A DNA stretch of 64,000 nucleotides from Trichosphaerium sp. ATCC 40318. Lineage: Eukaryota; Discosea; Flabellinia; Trichosidae. The translations under genes were made by a program, and so were the position numbers. The notes under the pieces are model-generated. The model had not been told where the DNA came from, ran no database searches, and saw only the letters and a program-made list of their open reading frames with translations. Of this stretch, positions 11,034 to 22,499 are shown piece after piece (the stretch's first letter is position 1; each line of letters begins with the position of its first letter). The stretch spans positions 186,001-250,000 of the forward strand of contig JALMLS010000627.1 in assembly GCA_038496445.1 (NCBI GenBank), read 5' to 3'.

Positions 11034-12301
11034 ATGGGAAGAAGTACGTTCTTGTTTTGCCTTGTATTATAAACTCAACGCGTAATTGCGTAATCAAAAC
11101 GCTTTGATCTAAACACTCGCCTTTCTTTCGAAACTTATACCTTTTCTTTAGGACCAGCAAGGTGGTACGTACCTACACGTTACATAATAGAGCGCAAAAC
11201 AAACTTTTGGGACATTTATCGCCATCAGTTTCGCAAGAAGTTTCAATTGGCCTTTTTTTCCTTTACAATCCATTATTCTTTTAGCAATTAATCTTGTATC
11301 AGTTATCGCTACTGCAAAGGACCAGCCTTTATCAAATCACGATTTTGTCGTGGTGTACCAGACCCAAAGATCAGAATCTTCGATTTGGGTAACAAAAAAG
11401 CTACCGTAGATGACTTCCCAACATGTGTCCATCTCCTCTCCCTTGAGAAAGAACAAATCTCTGGAGAAGCTCTAGAAGCTGCGCGTATCGCAACCAACAA
11501 GTACATGGTCAAAACAACTGGTGGTAAAAACAACTTCCACGGTCGTGTCCGATTGCACCCATGGCAAGTACTCCGCATTAATAAGATGCTTTCATGCGCC
11601 GGAGCGGATAGGTACGACATCAATTTCAATGACAAAACAAGCGCTAACACGCAGCAAATTGTTGTCTGCGTTGTTTTTTTTTTTTTTCGTTGTTTGTTCA
11701 TGCGACTCAATGTCTTTCTAGGCTCCAAACTGGTATGCGTCACGCTTATGGTAAACCACTAGGCACTTGCGCTCGTGTCCGTACGTACTATTTCCGCTTA
11801 CACATCATTTGTTCGACTTGAAGACGTTATTTCTTGTCATTTCTCAATTCATAAAATTCACCAAAACAAAAAGAAGTAACGCTTCATTTTACGTAAATTC
11901 TCCTTCTGATGTACTCACGTAACCTAGGCATTGGACAAATTCTCATCTCCATCCGTACTCAGGATCAATACGAAGCTAACGCCGTAGAAGCCCTCCGTCG
12001 TGCTAAGATGAAGGTTCGTATTTTTTTGCTTTTTTACTTTGTTTAAATCGAAAAAATATTGATTCTGTTTTAGTTCCCTGGTCGCCAAAAGGTAGCTGTA
12101 TCCCGTAACTGGGGTTTCACAAAATTGTCCCGCAAGGAATATGTTGAGCTTAAAGAAAAGCACCTTATCATTCCATCCGGTTGGTCTTGCAAGGTTATTA
12201 ACAACAAAGGATCCCTTTCTCGCGATGAACTCTTTGGACCTTCAGCCAAAAACTTTGATAACAGCTTGTTGCCTTTCCCTCCTGGTAAGCAACTTGCTTA
12301 A
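11034..12301 (+). CDS. RPL10: 60S ribosomal protein L10 (uL16)
   Basis: A structural protein of the large ribosomal subunit, near the P site. Six or seven exons: a 10-nt first exon ATGGGAAGAA (11034-11043), a small exon encoding RPAR, then [18 protein letters not shown] and [20 protein letters not shown], with [20 protein letters not shown] and [10 protein letters not shown] before an intron near 11610, then [19 protein letters not shown], then [12 protein letters not shown]-type sequence (here [10 protein letters not shown]), then [20 protein letters not shown] to the stop at 12299-12301. The order and sequence match eukaryotic uL16 over its whole length. The start is fixed by the conserved MGRRPARCYRYC opening. 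Codon use looks more biased than in neighbours, as expected for a highly expressed gene. Confidence 0.95.
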
Positions 12302-12596
12302 ATAAACTTTGCTTGTACCTGATAAAATACTCGTCTTTTTTTTGTGAGTATTGTTTGAAACAATTATTGTACACAGCGGAAGAAGTCCTCAATTGACATG
12401 GTGACATAAATCGGTGTCATGTAGAGTGTCATACAACGCTATGGTACCGTCACTCGTAGTTGTGTAGTGGTAAATTTTGATTCGTTTCCGGAAGATAATT
12501 ATTGTGGGTACTGGAATTGACTGCTCTCACGTGGTTTTTTTTTTGTTACAGTTTCTTGATTGTTCAACTGATCATCGTGAATATTCGTGTTTTACA

Positions 12597-14369
12597 ATGT
12601 CTACACCAGTGCTGCCGTTTAGAGTTAAAGTAATCCAACAACGCGAGTTCGTTGCTTCAGTAGTCTGCTTGATTGTGAATAGGCACGTTTTGCATGTAGT
12701 TTGAGCACTAGTTTCCTTACGGACCGTTACAGCCGTGGAGTTGCTTTTTCAATCAAAGCACAGGAAGTTATAAGTACACTACGGCCTACTTTAGCACAGA
12801 ATGGTAGTATAAGTATTGTAAACAATATTGATAGGTAAGCAAACAATTATGGACCGTGTTCTTGTTTTTATAAGTAATGTCACGTGGCAGGTACACTGAC
12901 TTTGTTCTCCTTTCTGCTGGAACAGCTGTGGATTTGATAAACGCCATGCGACATGCTTTTGAATATACTAGTAGAGCTTGTGCTCAAAGTATGATCATTG
13001 ACGTTCCAGATGGTAAGCAACAATCAGGCCATCATTTTCATAGAAATAGAAAAAGAATCGGTCCTTTGTTTTGGCTTTCGTCGTTCTTACACAATAGTAA
13101 GGTAGGCGCCCTTTTGGTACAGATATTACTATTGAAGCATTCAATAAGGCTATCATGAGTTTCTGGGTATCTGAACCAGTGGGTAGCAAAAACATTACTA
13201 TTATTTTTAACACTACATCCGAATCACAAGCAGCACTGTACAAAAACAGGTTTCGCAGGTTTATAAATGTCAATAACAACAAACATGCATTGCGACCGCC
13301 TCTGAGTAATAGCTACAACAATGTACCAGCGCCCAAACATGATGTCTCTGGTTACTCTAAAGATTACGCCCGCAATTATGGTTCGAAGTCAGTATCAGCA
13401 ATGCAACACTATCCTTTGAAAGAAGACCCAAACGTATTCGAGAAAAGAAGGTATAACAATGGGCCATCACTTTATCCCTCACTAGACAACCCTGGTTCTC
13501 ACTCGGCAATCAGACATCCAAAACAAAGTAAAATGGACAATCACCGACAAGGCTACAGACCTAGTAAACGCCAAGATAACGTAAATCAGCGTCAACGAAA
13601 GGAACACCAACAATTTCAACGACATGAACATCGAGATCATATTAATGCTTCACGTGAACGCAAACACAGACCTGTACCACGACAACAGTACTAAACACCT
13701 TTCATTCTTACTAATTTTGTGCACATTAATTAACTAGTGTTAGGGCTCCTAACCCAAGACGGCGTAAAATAGACTCCGCAGTAAACTACCTTTTACAAAA
13801 TCTGGAAGAAGAAGCGCAGCTCACAGCTGACTTGTTGACTCCTCGTCCATCAAAAAAAAAGAAAAAAAGAGTTCTTGTAAGGGTTGCGCGAGATGAGGAC
13901 AGCAGAGCAAATCAAAGGCATGAAAGAGGGTCTAGATTCAACGCTAGGAATAGGAGGTCAATGGACGCGATGAAGAAGTTTCGCAGCCTCGAAAAGTCAT
14001 TTGGAAAGGTCCGACTCTTTTTTCTTCTTTTTTTCTTTTTTTCTTTTGCTTGTTGATTACAAACCTTAGCCTGGCGCACCGGTATCAAGGCATTTTGTTG
14101 AGGAAAGAATGCGTAATTATGGATATGAAGGATCTAACTTTGAAATATTATATAATATGCGTCTTGAGGAGTGTGAGAAGGATTTCTTTCGTAGGTTTCA
14201 GAAAGGCCATAATTATCCCATGGTAGAACATTTTGTTTATCAAGTGCTCGTTAAAGACGTTCAGTATTGCAGAGAGATTCTATTTTTTATCATCCAAAAG
14301 CTATTAAAGCGTTTAGGTTACAAGTATGACGTTGTACAATCAATGATTCGAAAGCATTGTACTCCTTGA
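12597..14369 (+). CDS. unrecognised protein with basic disordered middle, several introns
   Basis: The start ATG at 12597 opens MSTPVLPFRVKVIQQREFVA. Spliced exons then read DRYSRGVAFSIKAQEVISTL, YTDFVLLSAGTAVDLINAMR and a beta/alpha segment ending ITIIFNTTSESQAALYKNRF, followed by a long low-complexity tail rich in N, Q, R, H and P. A TACTAA-bearing intron (about 13688-13751) bypasses the stop at 13694 and joins ...RQQ to APNPRRRKIDSAVNYLLQNL, a lysine run, and a final exon after about 14069 that ends at 14369. The N-terminal half has the feel of a small RNA- or DNA-binding alpha/beta fold, but I do not recognise it. The alternative is two adjacent genes (12597-13694 and about 13740-14369). 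Confidence 0.6.
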
Positions 14370-15055
14370 GGTAAGGACTGTCATTTTTTTAAATAAAACA
14401 CCTCTGGGTTTTCTACATGTAGCATCAGTGGAATAATAATTTAGAGCTGAACTTTCTCGATCTGAAAAGAATGTGTCTTTGCACTGCCTAAAGAAAGCAG
14501 ACAAAAGGTAACCTCCTAGTGTACATAAAAATGCTGCAATGACTCGTTGGGATCAATAGGCGCTAATCATATTGTGATTACATTTTTTTCTGGCTTGCCA
14601 CTTGGATTTGACAGCTTCTGGCAGCCAACTTTGTACAGATGAAAGTTTTAACAACACGACAAGTGAATAATAACCGTCATAACACAACAAGTACAGATAA
14701 GGTAAATCTACATTTGTGACATTTTAGTTACAAGACAAAGTGTGGAATGACCATACAATGACACAAGTTGGTACGCCAATTAGCCTTTTATGGAAGTTAC
14801 TTTTGTACCGCGAGTTTTCTTCATTGCACGGTACAAGGTTGTAGCAGCGGTTTAAGTAAAAGAACGAGCTAGTATTCAACCATAAACAGCTTATAATCTT
14901 CATAAACGTTAGCAATCTATCGACTGAGGCTATCGTTACCTCAGTACAGGCTAGAAGGTGAGATAAACCCAAAAAAAACTACGTCACCAACAAAAAGTCT
15001 GATTTGACCGTTTTGTACTTACCCGAAGATTGCAGTAAGGACAAAAAAAAACAAC
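14370..15055. promoter_or_regulatory. upstream region of Rax2-like copy 1, duplicated at 23373-23658
   Basis: From about 14763 to 15055 this matches the region upstream of copy 2 (shared stretches include GGTACGCCAATTAGCCTTTT and CCGTTTTGTACTTACCCGAA). This suggests that the promoter and 5' leader were duplicated together with the gene. 14370-14762 shows no recognisable feature. Confidence 0.5.
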
Positions 15056-17730
15056 ATGAACTTCTTCAGAGTGGGCATTGTACGTCTACAATTCATTATC
15101 TGCAATCTAACGTTACTTTTAAAGACGCTCGCGTTTGTTGCATTCCTTGCACTTACTGTTCGTGCTCAATTAGATATACAAGAGGATGATACTATTAACC
15201 ATGTTATCTCTGGTTCATTTACACGCCTCGGGTCTTTCGAAACTGGTGAGTTGAGTTTCACATTTTTTTTTGCGGTTTTTGGAATTAGGTGACTTGGGAA
15301 AAGTGAAGGAAGGTGCTACCGCGGTTTGAAGTACCCGTAGTTCTCCTACATTCCCCCCAACTAATTAATTGCCATTATTTACTAAACGTACTGCAAAGGA
15401 TTTGGGTTCGCTGCGCTTAAAGGAGGTAGTTTCATCACTGAAGACATCTCGCCTCCTCCATATTCGGGTTCTAACAACGAGAATGTAAACGACATTATCG
15501 TTACTCCTTCTGGTATCATTTTCGTTGCTATTGAGGAATATGTGTTCCAATTCACACCAGAAAACAATGAATGGTTACAAGTTGGTGAGAAATTCAAGTA
15601 CGCTCTCCCCTTTCACACCAAATTACGCCATATTTACTCAAAAAAAACCCTTGCCTCAACGCACAATAGCAGATTCATCAAAAAAAAAACCAACCAAAAA
15701 CAACTTTTTATTTGTTTCTTTGTTTGTTGCGTTAAATACTTCAAATGAAACTAACTGTTGACTCTTTAGCTCAGACGTGCGCGCACTTGCGTGGGACGCA
15801 GCTTCAAACCAAATCTATGCTTGTGGTGGCTTCTCTAGACTTGAGAGTTACACTAACATTGCTGTGCACAATACTGCTGACGTACGCTACAATTACACCA
15901 TTCTAGAAAATACGTTTTAACATGTTGGTGTAGAGCACTTTTATGAATCTTTGGGCCGAAATAGCAGTTAATGTTACTGGCACTCCTCTGTGTGATGTTG
16001 GTGGTCTATTTTTTATTCCAGGTGCAACCAACGGCATTGAGCTCCTTATTCAATCCGGCTCCCGATTATGGTGGCAAAACGATCTGACATGGACAAACGA
16101 CAGAAACAGTGTCAATGTCTCCAGCAACTTGCTTACCGACACAGTTAATTTGAGAATGTGGCGCGAAACCGAGAACACTGGAGTAATCTATGTCACAAAT
16201 CCCAATGGATTTACACTTAATGTTACTGGTCAAAACGCCAGCGACATTTGGGATGTCATCTCAACAACTGGTACGAGTTTTAAAACGACGTTATCTACTT
16301 TCTGATTCAATTTTTGTCTGACATTCTATTTAGATGGTGTTGAGTTTACAGGTGTATTCCGTTCTGAAAAGTTTGCCGATATCGATGTAGAGATCAGGAA
16401 CAATCCTGAAAACACAATCACTTATTTTACAAGAAACGCTAATACACGTGTGTATGCTGTTGATGAAGCATCCAGCACAATCTACTTTGCTGCCACAAGA
16501 ACCACAACTCAACTTGATCCTGATCGGGAAAACCAAGTAAACGGTACAGAGCAAGTAACTTACACAAGAGTTGGTCTATTCTCTGCTTCCACAACAATCC
16601 AAACACCTCAAACTTCCGAACAAGTTACAGCCCTCGGTGAAGTATTTTCTGCCGACACCTGTATCTACAGTATGTTCTACGTTGGCAAACTTGTCTTGGC
16701 AGTTGATGATGATTGTACATACCAAAAACGAGTTGCTTTGACTGCGGCCAACATTGGTCTCATTGGATCCAAATGTGGTCAAACTGGTGCTGCCGTCAAT
16801 AGAAATGGTGCTTGTTACACCAACCCTGCCTATGCTATTAACACAAGGTATGTTTTTTTGACCGTTTATTTCTGATATTTCACACTTATCGTTACAAATA
16901 GGTTGAGCAACTCATTCTTGGAGTTGACAGATGCCAACACACTTGTACCAACACTCGGTGGTGGTGTTACTGGAACTGTTTCTGCAGTTACTTTGAGAGA
17001 AGGTTCTAATGATATGCTCTACATTATTGGTGGAGGTGTTACAGAAACTTGGAACACCACAGCATATGGATTAGCCGCTTTGGTCACAAGAGATGGAGAA
17101 TGTACGCCATTTTTTATGCATTTTCTTTTTCAGAGAGAAAACAATCGCTGTGTCAAACCCAAACCACTTTCAGTAAAAAAAGCGACCCTCCTTACTTCTA
17201 CAATCTTTGTTTTTTTGTTTATTATTGTCTAGCATTCTATGCATCCATGTTTAACCCAAGAATTGTGGTTTCCAATGAATTTTATGTATCCAATTACAAT
17301 GGTATACGGGAGGTTCTAGAATTCGACAATGAGATCTTTGTTGCTGGACAATTTGCCTACCTTGGTCTCAACGGTAATGCTTCTTACACATATTAATACC
17401 TTTTTACTTACAACTCTTGTGTTTGTTTAGGAAACACAACATTCAATTCAATTGCAAAACTAAATGTATCTGATGGAACATTTATGCCTTTGGGTTCTGG
17501 AAGTACGTACTCGTTTTTTAATAATTGTTGTTCATGGTTTGAACTACTTTTGTTTCTTTTGTGTTGTTGCTTTATATATTAACTCTTTGTTTGTAGTTGT
17601 TGACAGAACAGTGGTTGGACGTGATTTCCATGATGACTACATCGTTGCCCCTGGTATTGGTACGTCAATATGATACTATTTGTTATTTTTTTTCCTAAAT
17701 GTTTGCTTTCTGTAGTATCTGATATGGTTG
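14763..17730 (+). repeat. long direct repeat, unit 1 (Rax2-like locus)
   Basis: Nearly identical to 23373-26350, including most exons and several introns; the two units diverge beyond this point and in the second intron (around 15605-15765 versus 24230-24395). The boundaries are by eye and approximate. Confidence 0.75.
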
Positions 17731-18808
17731 GTTTTGGCGGTAAATTGTATGTTGTTGGTACCTTCACCACAGTTGATGGCCTTTCTTGCGGAAACTTTGC
17801 CATTTATGATGTAAACACAAACCAATGGACAGTTCCTTCTGCTGGTGAGTAAACAACCTTGTTTTTGAACAGTTTCTATTTTAATAGTGTTCCATTCTCT
17901 AATACATTCATTAAAGGTGGTTTTGATAGCGGACTTACCTCTATTGAATTCTATAGAGGACGTTTTATTATTGGAGGTTCTTTTTCGTTTGCTGGTAGCC
18001 TCAGAACACCAAATGTTGTTGCATACAATATACAAACAGAAAGATATGAAAGAATGAATTCTGGTCTCCTTGGAAGTGTACGTGACTTGCAAGTTTTACC
18101 AGGTAACTCCCTGGTTGCGCTCGGTCGATTCTCTTTATTAGCAGGTTTCAGTACTGTATCTATTGGTACGTTGTTTTACGGTCTCAACCTTAACTTCATT
18201 TGTTTTTTTGTACACGTGTACTTACATGTTTTGTTAAGCTGAGTTCAAAGACGACATTTGGCGCTCTTTGGATTGCCAATGCACAGATGTTGGTTGTCGT
18301 TTTGATAATGTGGGTTACGAATGTATTCCAGTCAGTGGCACAGGATACACTTTAAATATTGTTGAGAAAAATGCGTTTATCGTCCACTCTACTGGTTTTT
18401 ACAGAATGTCTACACGAGACCCTAGCTTCCCACCACAAGAAATCGACAATTTTCTTGATGGCGCACTTACTGACAGGCGGGTTGCTTCCACAAGAGGTAT
18501 CAATGGCCTTCCAAGTGGCGCAGTGGTAAGCATAAAAAAAGAAAAGAACCAAAGAGTAACCTAATGACATCTATTTTTAGGTCATGGTATATGGCACACT
18601 TCAATCATCCGGAGAACCAAATGGTGCAGGTGGTGTAAATGTATTGCTTGATGAACGCAATGTTGCACGTAACCCATTTGGTGGTATTAGAGAGAATGTT
18701 GATATTGTTATATCTGATTTCTCAACACCAAGAATATTCAATTCTGTTGGAAAACTTGCTGTATCTGCTGTTCTCGGTTTGGTTTGCATCTTTGCTCTTT
18801 TGTTGTAA
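15056..18808 (+). CDS. Rax2-like GPI-anchored surface protein, copy 1
   Basis: A multi-exon gene for a long extracellular protein. The N-terminus is a signal peptide (hydrophobic LLKTLAFVAFLALTVRAQLD). The body has beta-propeller-like repeats with FxxGxF and NxxxxYDxxxxxW patterns, such as KLYVVGTFTTVDGLSCGNFA and FIIGGSFSFAGSLRTPNVVA, as in Rax2/'cortical marker for cell polarity' proteins. Many NxT/S sites and paired cysteines (CQCTDVGCRF) fit a secreted glycoprotein. It ends in a hydrophobic tail running to the stop (VGKLAVSAVLGLVCIFALLL), the form of a GPI-attachment signal. In yeast Rax2 marks bud sites; here a cell-surface or wall role is inferred. More than ten introns are present (for example from 15246, 16273, 16848, 17102, 18168 and 18524). 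Its paralogue is at 23659-27414. Confidence 0.8.
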
Positions 18809-19089
18809 ACAGCTTAGCAATAAATGACTTAACACGTTTTCTTATTATGCTTTTCCTTCCTTCCCTTGCTTTCCTCAGCAGTACCTGGTTGACGTTTATT
18901 CTCCTACTAAGTTGCAGGTATGATAGTAAACCACACTGCCTTTGTAAGTTACTATGACATTGGCTTTTGCTTGTTAAATATTCTCAATCTTTCACGCAAT
19001 TGATTGATCGTCTAGTAGTTTGGTTTTTATTTAAAGTTAATAATTCTTAGAGGTGTTAGCCTACAGTTGATAATCCCCATATCTCATTT
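18809..19089. other. intergenic between convergent genes
   Basis: Contains AATAAATG just past the copy 1 stop, a likely poly(A) signal. Nothing else is recognised. Confidence 0.5.
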
Positions 19090-20692
19090 CTAAATTTTCC
19101 AGACAACATCTACTTTGGCATCTTTTAACACATTAACAGCTTCTTCTGTAACGTTGGTGCAATTCTCAAGATAAATTGATTGTACACATTTTAACTCTTT
19201 TACTCCCTCATCTGTTATTTGTTCACAACCCATGAGAGTAATGTTATGGCACCCTCTCAGCACTTTGATACCTTCGTCATTTACTAGGGTATAAGATAGA
19301 TCTATCGTGTGAACCCCTTCAAGTGCTTTTAAGCCTTCTTGTGTTATTCTTCTACAACCCCGAATATTAATGTTGTGAACCCCTTTTAGAGCTTTGATGC
19401 CTTCATCACTTACTGAAGTATAACACAAATTAATGTTATGAACTCCTCCTAGCGCCTTGATGCCTTTATCACTTACTAAAGTATTAGATAGGTCAATAGT
19501 ATGGACGCCAGCAAGGTGTTGTAGCCCTTCATCTGTCACTTGACAATTGTAAGGTAAATCGAATAAACTCCTTTTAGCGCCTTGACGCCTTCTCCAGTTA
19601 CTGAAGTATTTGAAAGATTAATAGTATGAACACCACCTAGTTCGCTTATGCTTTCATCTGTTATTTGCTTACATCTTTCAAGATTAATAGTATGAACACC
19701 TTTTAGTGCTTTAACACCTTCATTTGAAACAAATGTTCCACGAAGATCAATTGTGTGAACGCCAGCTAACAACTCGATTCCATTGTCTGAGACGTACATA
19801 CACCCACTGAGATCAACAGAGTGAATGTTTTGAGCAATTGCTGCAAGATCATAATCTGTACATTGTGAAGTCATTCTAAAGTTTTTACATCCAGGCAATA
19901 ATGAGTAAATACTGAAACGCTTAAGATTAAGTAGTGAAATCTGACTATTGTTCATCACACCCTTGTACTCTTGTATCTTTAGAAAATCTTGTAAATTTGA
20001 AGGGAACACGTGTTTGTATCCAACAATATCATGAATAATATCAGCAAAAACACTACAAGATTGAGCAGCAGAATATCTTGAACGTGAATCTGTATAATCT
20101 AGAATATTTGAAAGAACCTCAGGTGGAAGACCTAGAATACTTTTTTCCTTTTGTTGTGTTGATTTTGTAGGATCACTAGTTCAAGTCAGAAGAGAACCTA
20201 TGTAAGCAAAGGTGAATTGTTTTTTGAAACCAAACTTTCCAGGAAAATAAAAACAGAAGTTACAAAAAACCTACTTGCTACCTTGGAGAATCTGCGATAA
20301 GGCTCATATGTGAGGTTGTACACGGCTCTCCTAAAAACCTCACACATGACCTCACTCACAAAGGGTAATTGTTAAAGTTGATTTTCTTTCAAAAGGCAAG
20401 GAGGCTTGAAAGAGCAAATCTCGTACAGTATCTTTTGTTTGATTCTTGGAAGCGTGAGATCATCAATCCTGTCAGAAGATACAGTCTTACGACTATGTGT
20501 GCCAGTGTTGTGTTTGTAGAGAACGTTATCAAGTTGTTCTTCTAAATTTGCGTTTACAGCGTTCAAAACACTCCCAACTTGTTTTACTAGCGTTTGGTGG
20601 TGTAATGGATCTATGATTTTATTGTACGCTTTCGCGTGGTTATCGCGATAGTATTTTAATGCTTGTTTTACTGTAACACCTAAAAAACTCAT
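19090..20692 (-). pseudogene. F-box / LRR gene with one frameshift (LRR-2)
   Basis: A paralogue of LRR-1 with the same layout. Exon 1 (20692-20427) starts MSFLGVTVKQALKYYRDNHA; a phase-2 intron of 251 nt (GTACGA...ACTAG, 20426-20176) leads to exon 2 with F-box ILGLPPEVLSNIL...AAQSC...DIIHDIVGYKH and about fourteen LRRs (GVHTIDL, ITDEG). At about 19535-19560 the frame breaks inside a repeat: the upstream frame stops at 19536, while the next repeats continue in another frame from VTDEGLQHLAGVHTIDLSNT to the stop at 19090. This is either a recent inactivating indel or an assembly error. The gene lies antisense between the two Rax2-like copies. Confidence 0.75.
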
Positions 20693-21392
20693 GAGGTTCA
20701 CTTGATGTAGATTGTGATAAATAACTGATTTTAAGCCACGTGATTCGGAAAAAAATTGCACGTGACAAGTTGTATAGTAGTTGTTCAAGTCAACAAAGCT
20801 AGATCGTATAACAGAGCTGTAGTACGCACAAGAGGCACAGATACAAGCTTTGCTTGTTTATCAAATAACAGCTTTGCATTTGATTGTGAACCTCAAAATG
20901 CCATTACAGTCCAGAGTGTTGTTCCTGTTATTGTTAGAGCAAGTTGAGTTTGCTTTAATTACAATGTTATTGTACCTGATGAAAGCAAGTGTCGCCTAAC
21001 TCACATGCAGCCATTGATGGTGAACACTTAATGGCTACCAAAGTTGTTGCAAAATTGAATGATAGACAATGTTCAAGCGCCTCACAAATGACCATTTCGA
21101 TCAACAGTGAGTGCTATACTATTCGCATCATATATTCAATATCATAGTTGTTTTCAGGCATCTCAACAACCCTCTTGCCTTCACCTGCACAATACTGTTA
21201 ACATTTAAAACACGCAATATTATACTTCTTGTGCATATAAACTTCTTTTATACTTTCCAGCCCCTACAACACTCCATTTACACTACCTATGCTATTTGGT
21301 AGATCATTCGCAAAATGTACCCAAATAATGCTGCCTTTAGAAGTCACTTTATTTGGTTATTAAGTTCAGTTGTCTTTTAATTTTACTTCTGT
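20693..21392 (+). other. possible small spliced gene or gene remnant
   Basis: Plus-strand stretches read like exons: about 20790-20944 (AVVRTRGTDTSFACLSNNSF, with cysteines), about 20994-21105 (SHAAIDGEHLMATKVVAKLN) before a GTGAGT, and a short last stretch after CTTTCCAG at about 21260. Only the second and third have good splice signals, and no start was found. It could be the 3' remnant of a secreted cysteine-containing protein. Low confidence. Confidence 0.25.
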
Positions 21393-22499
21393 CTAACGGT
21401 AAATATTACAAGCGTTGGACAGAACTTTAATCCCTTCATCTGTAATCTTGTCACAAGCTCTCATAAAAATAGTATCAACACCAACAAGTGATTTAAGGCC
21501 TTCATCAGTAATATTCCCACACCAATCAAGGTGAATAGTGTGAACCCCTGCCAAAGCTTCTAATCCTTTATTTGTGACAAGAGTTTTTTTGAGGTCAATT
21601 TCATGAACTCCTGCCAAACACTTTATTCCGTCATCTGAAATGCCAAAACAGTGCTCAAGATCAATGGTGTGAACACCTTTGAGTGCTTTCAAACCTTCAT
21701 CTGTTATGCCAGTGCACATAAGCCCAATAGTATGAACGCCTGTCAATGCTTTTATTCCTTTGTCTGTGATACCAGTACGTCCAACATTAATACTATAAAC
21801 ACCAGCTAATGCTATTACACTTTCATCTGTAACGTCAGTGAACGCAAGGCTAATTGTGTGAACACCTGCCAGCGATGTAACACCTTCATCACTAATACTC
21901 TTACACCCTTCAAGACAAATTGTATGAACACCACTAAGAGCTTTTAACCCTTCATCTGTAACACAAGTAGCTGCAAGGTTAATATCATGAACCCCTGATA
22001 AACACTTTATTCCTTCATCTGTAATACTCTTACACAGACGAAGATTTATCACGTGAACACCTGAAAGTGCTTTCAAACCTTCATCTGTAATTCTACAGAA
22101 AGAAAGGTTAATTGTATGAACGCCAGCAAGTGCTTTTACACCTTCATCTGTTATCTTCTTACAAAATCTAAGATTAATATTGTGAACGCCTGCAAGTGCC
22201 TTGACTATTGAGTCTGTAACATTTGCACTCAGCCGAAAATCAATATTTTGAATGCCTGCGAGAACTTTAAGTTTCCCATCACACACTGCGTTTGTCACTC
22301 TAACTTGAGTATGCTGTAGAGCTCCTTTATACTTTATAAAAGTCAGTACACTATCTATAGTCTTTAATGTCGCTCTTTCGTATCCAATGATATCATGAAC
22401 AATGGCAGAAAGAGTGCGACAGCTCTGAGCAGCTGGATATCGTGATACAGTTGTAAAACAGAGAATATGTCCCAAAATCTCATTTGGTAATCGTAGCAT
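21393..22499 (-). CDS. F-box / LRR protein (LRR-3)
   Basis: An intact single-exon ORF of 368 residues. It opens directly with the F-box-like segment (MLRLPNEILGHILCF, then AAQSC and HDIIGYER) and then has about thirteen near-perfect LRRs (consensus ITDEGLKALAGVHTINL) with alternating cysteine-containing (LRFCKKI) and shorter (FTDV, TCVT) variable loops. It lacks the N-terminal YYR module of LRR-1 and LRR-2; no exon encoding it is visible just upstream. The probable role is as substrate-binding adaptor of an SCF-type ligase, by analogy only. The repeats are more uniform than in LRR-1, suggesting recent internal repeat expansion or conversion. Confidence 0.8.
   Translation of the reverse strand: MLRLPNEILGHILCFTTVSRYPAAQSCRTLSAIVHDIIGYERATLKTIDSVLTFIKYKGALQHTQVRVTNAVCDGKLKVLAGIQNIDFRLSANVTDSIVKALAGVHNINLRFCKKITDEGVKALAGVHTINLSFCRITDEGLKALSGVHVINLRLCKSITDEGIKCLSGVHDINLAATCVTDEGLKALSGVHTICLEGCKSISDEGVTSLAGVHTISLAFTDVTDESVIALAGVYSINVGRTGITDKGIKALTGVHTIGLMCTGITDEGLKALKGVHTIDLEHCFGISDDGIKCLAGVHEIDLKKTLVTNKGLEALAGVHTIHLDWCGNITDEGLKSLVGVDTIFMRACDKITDEGIKVLSNACNIYR

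Noticed and set aside
10778-11035. 85-codon minus-strand ORF between TSC13 and RPL10
   Set aside because: It fills the 271-bp divergent promoter between two firmly placed starts, has no recognisable motif and overlaps the RPL10 start.
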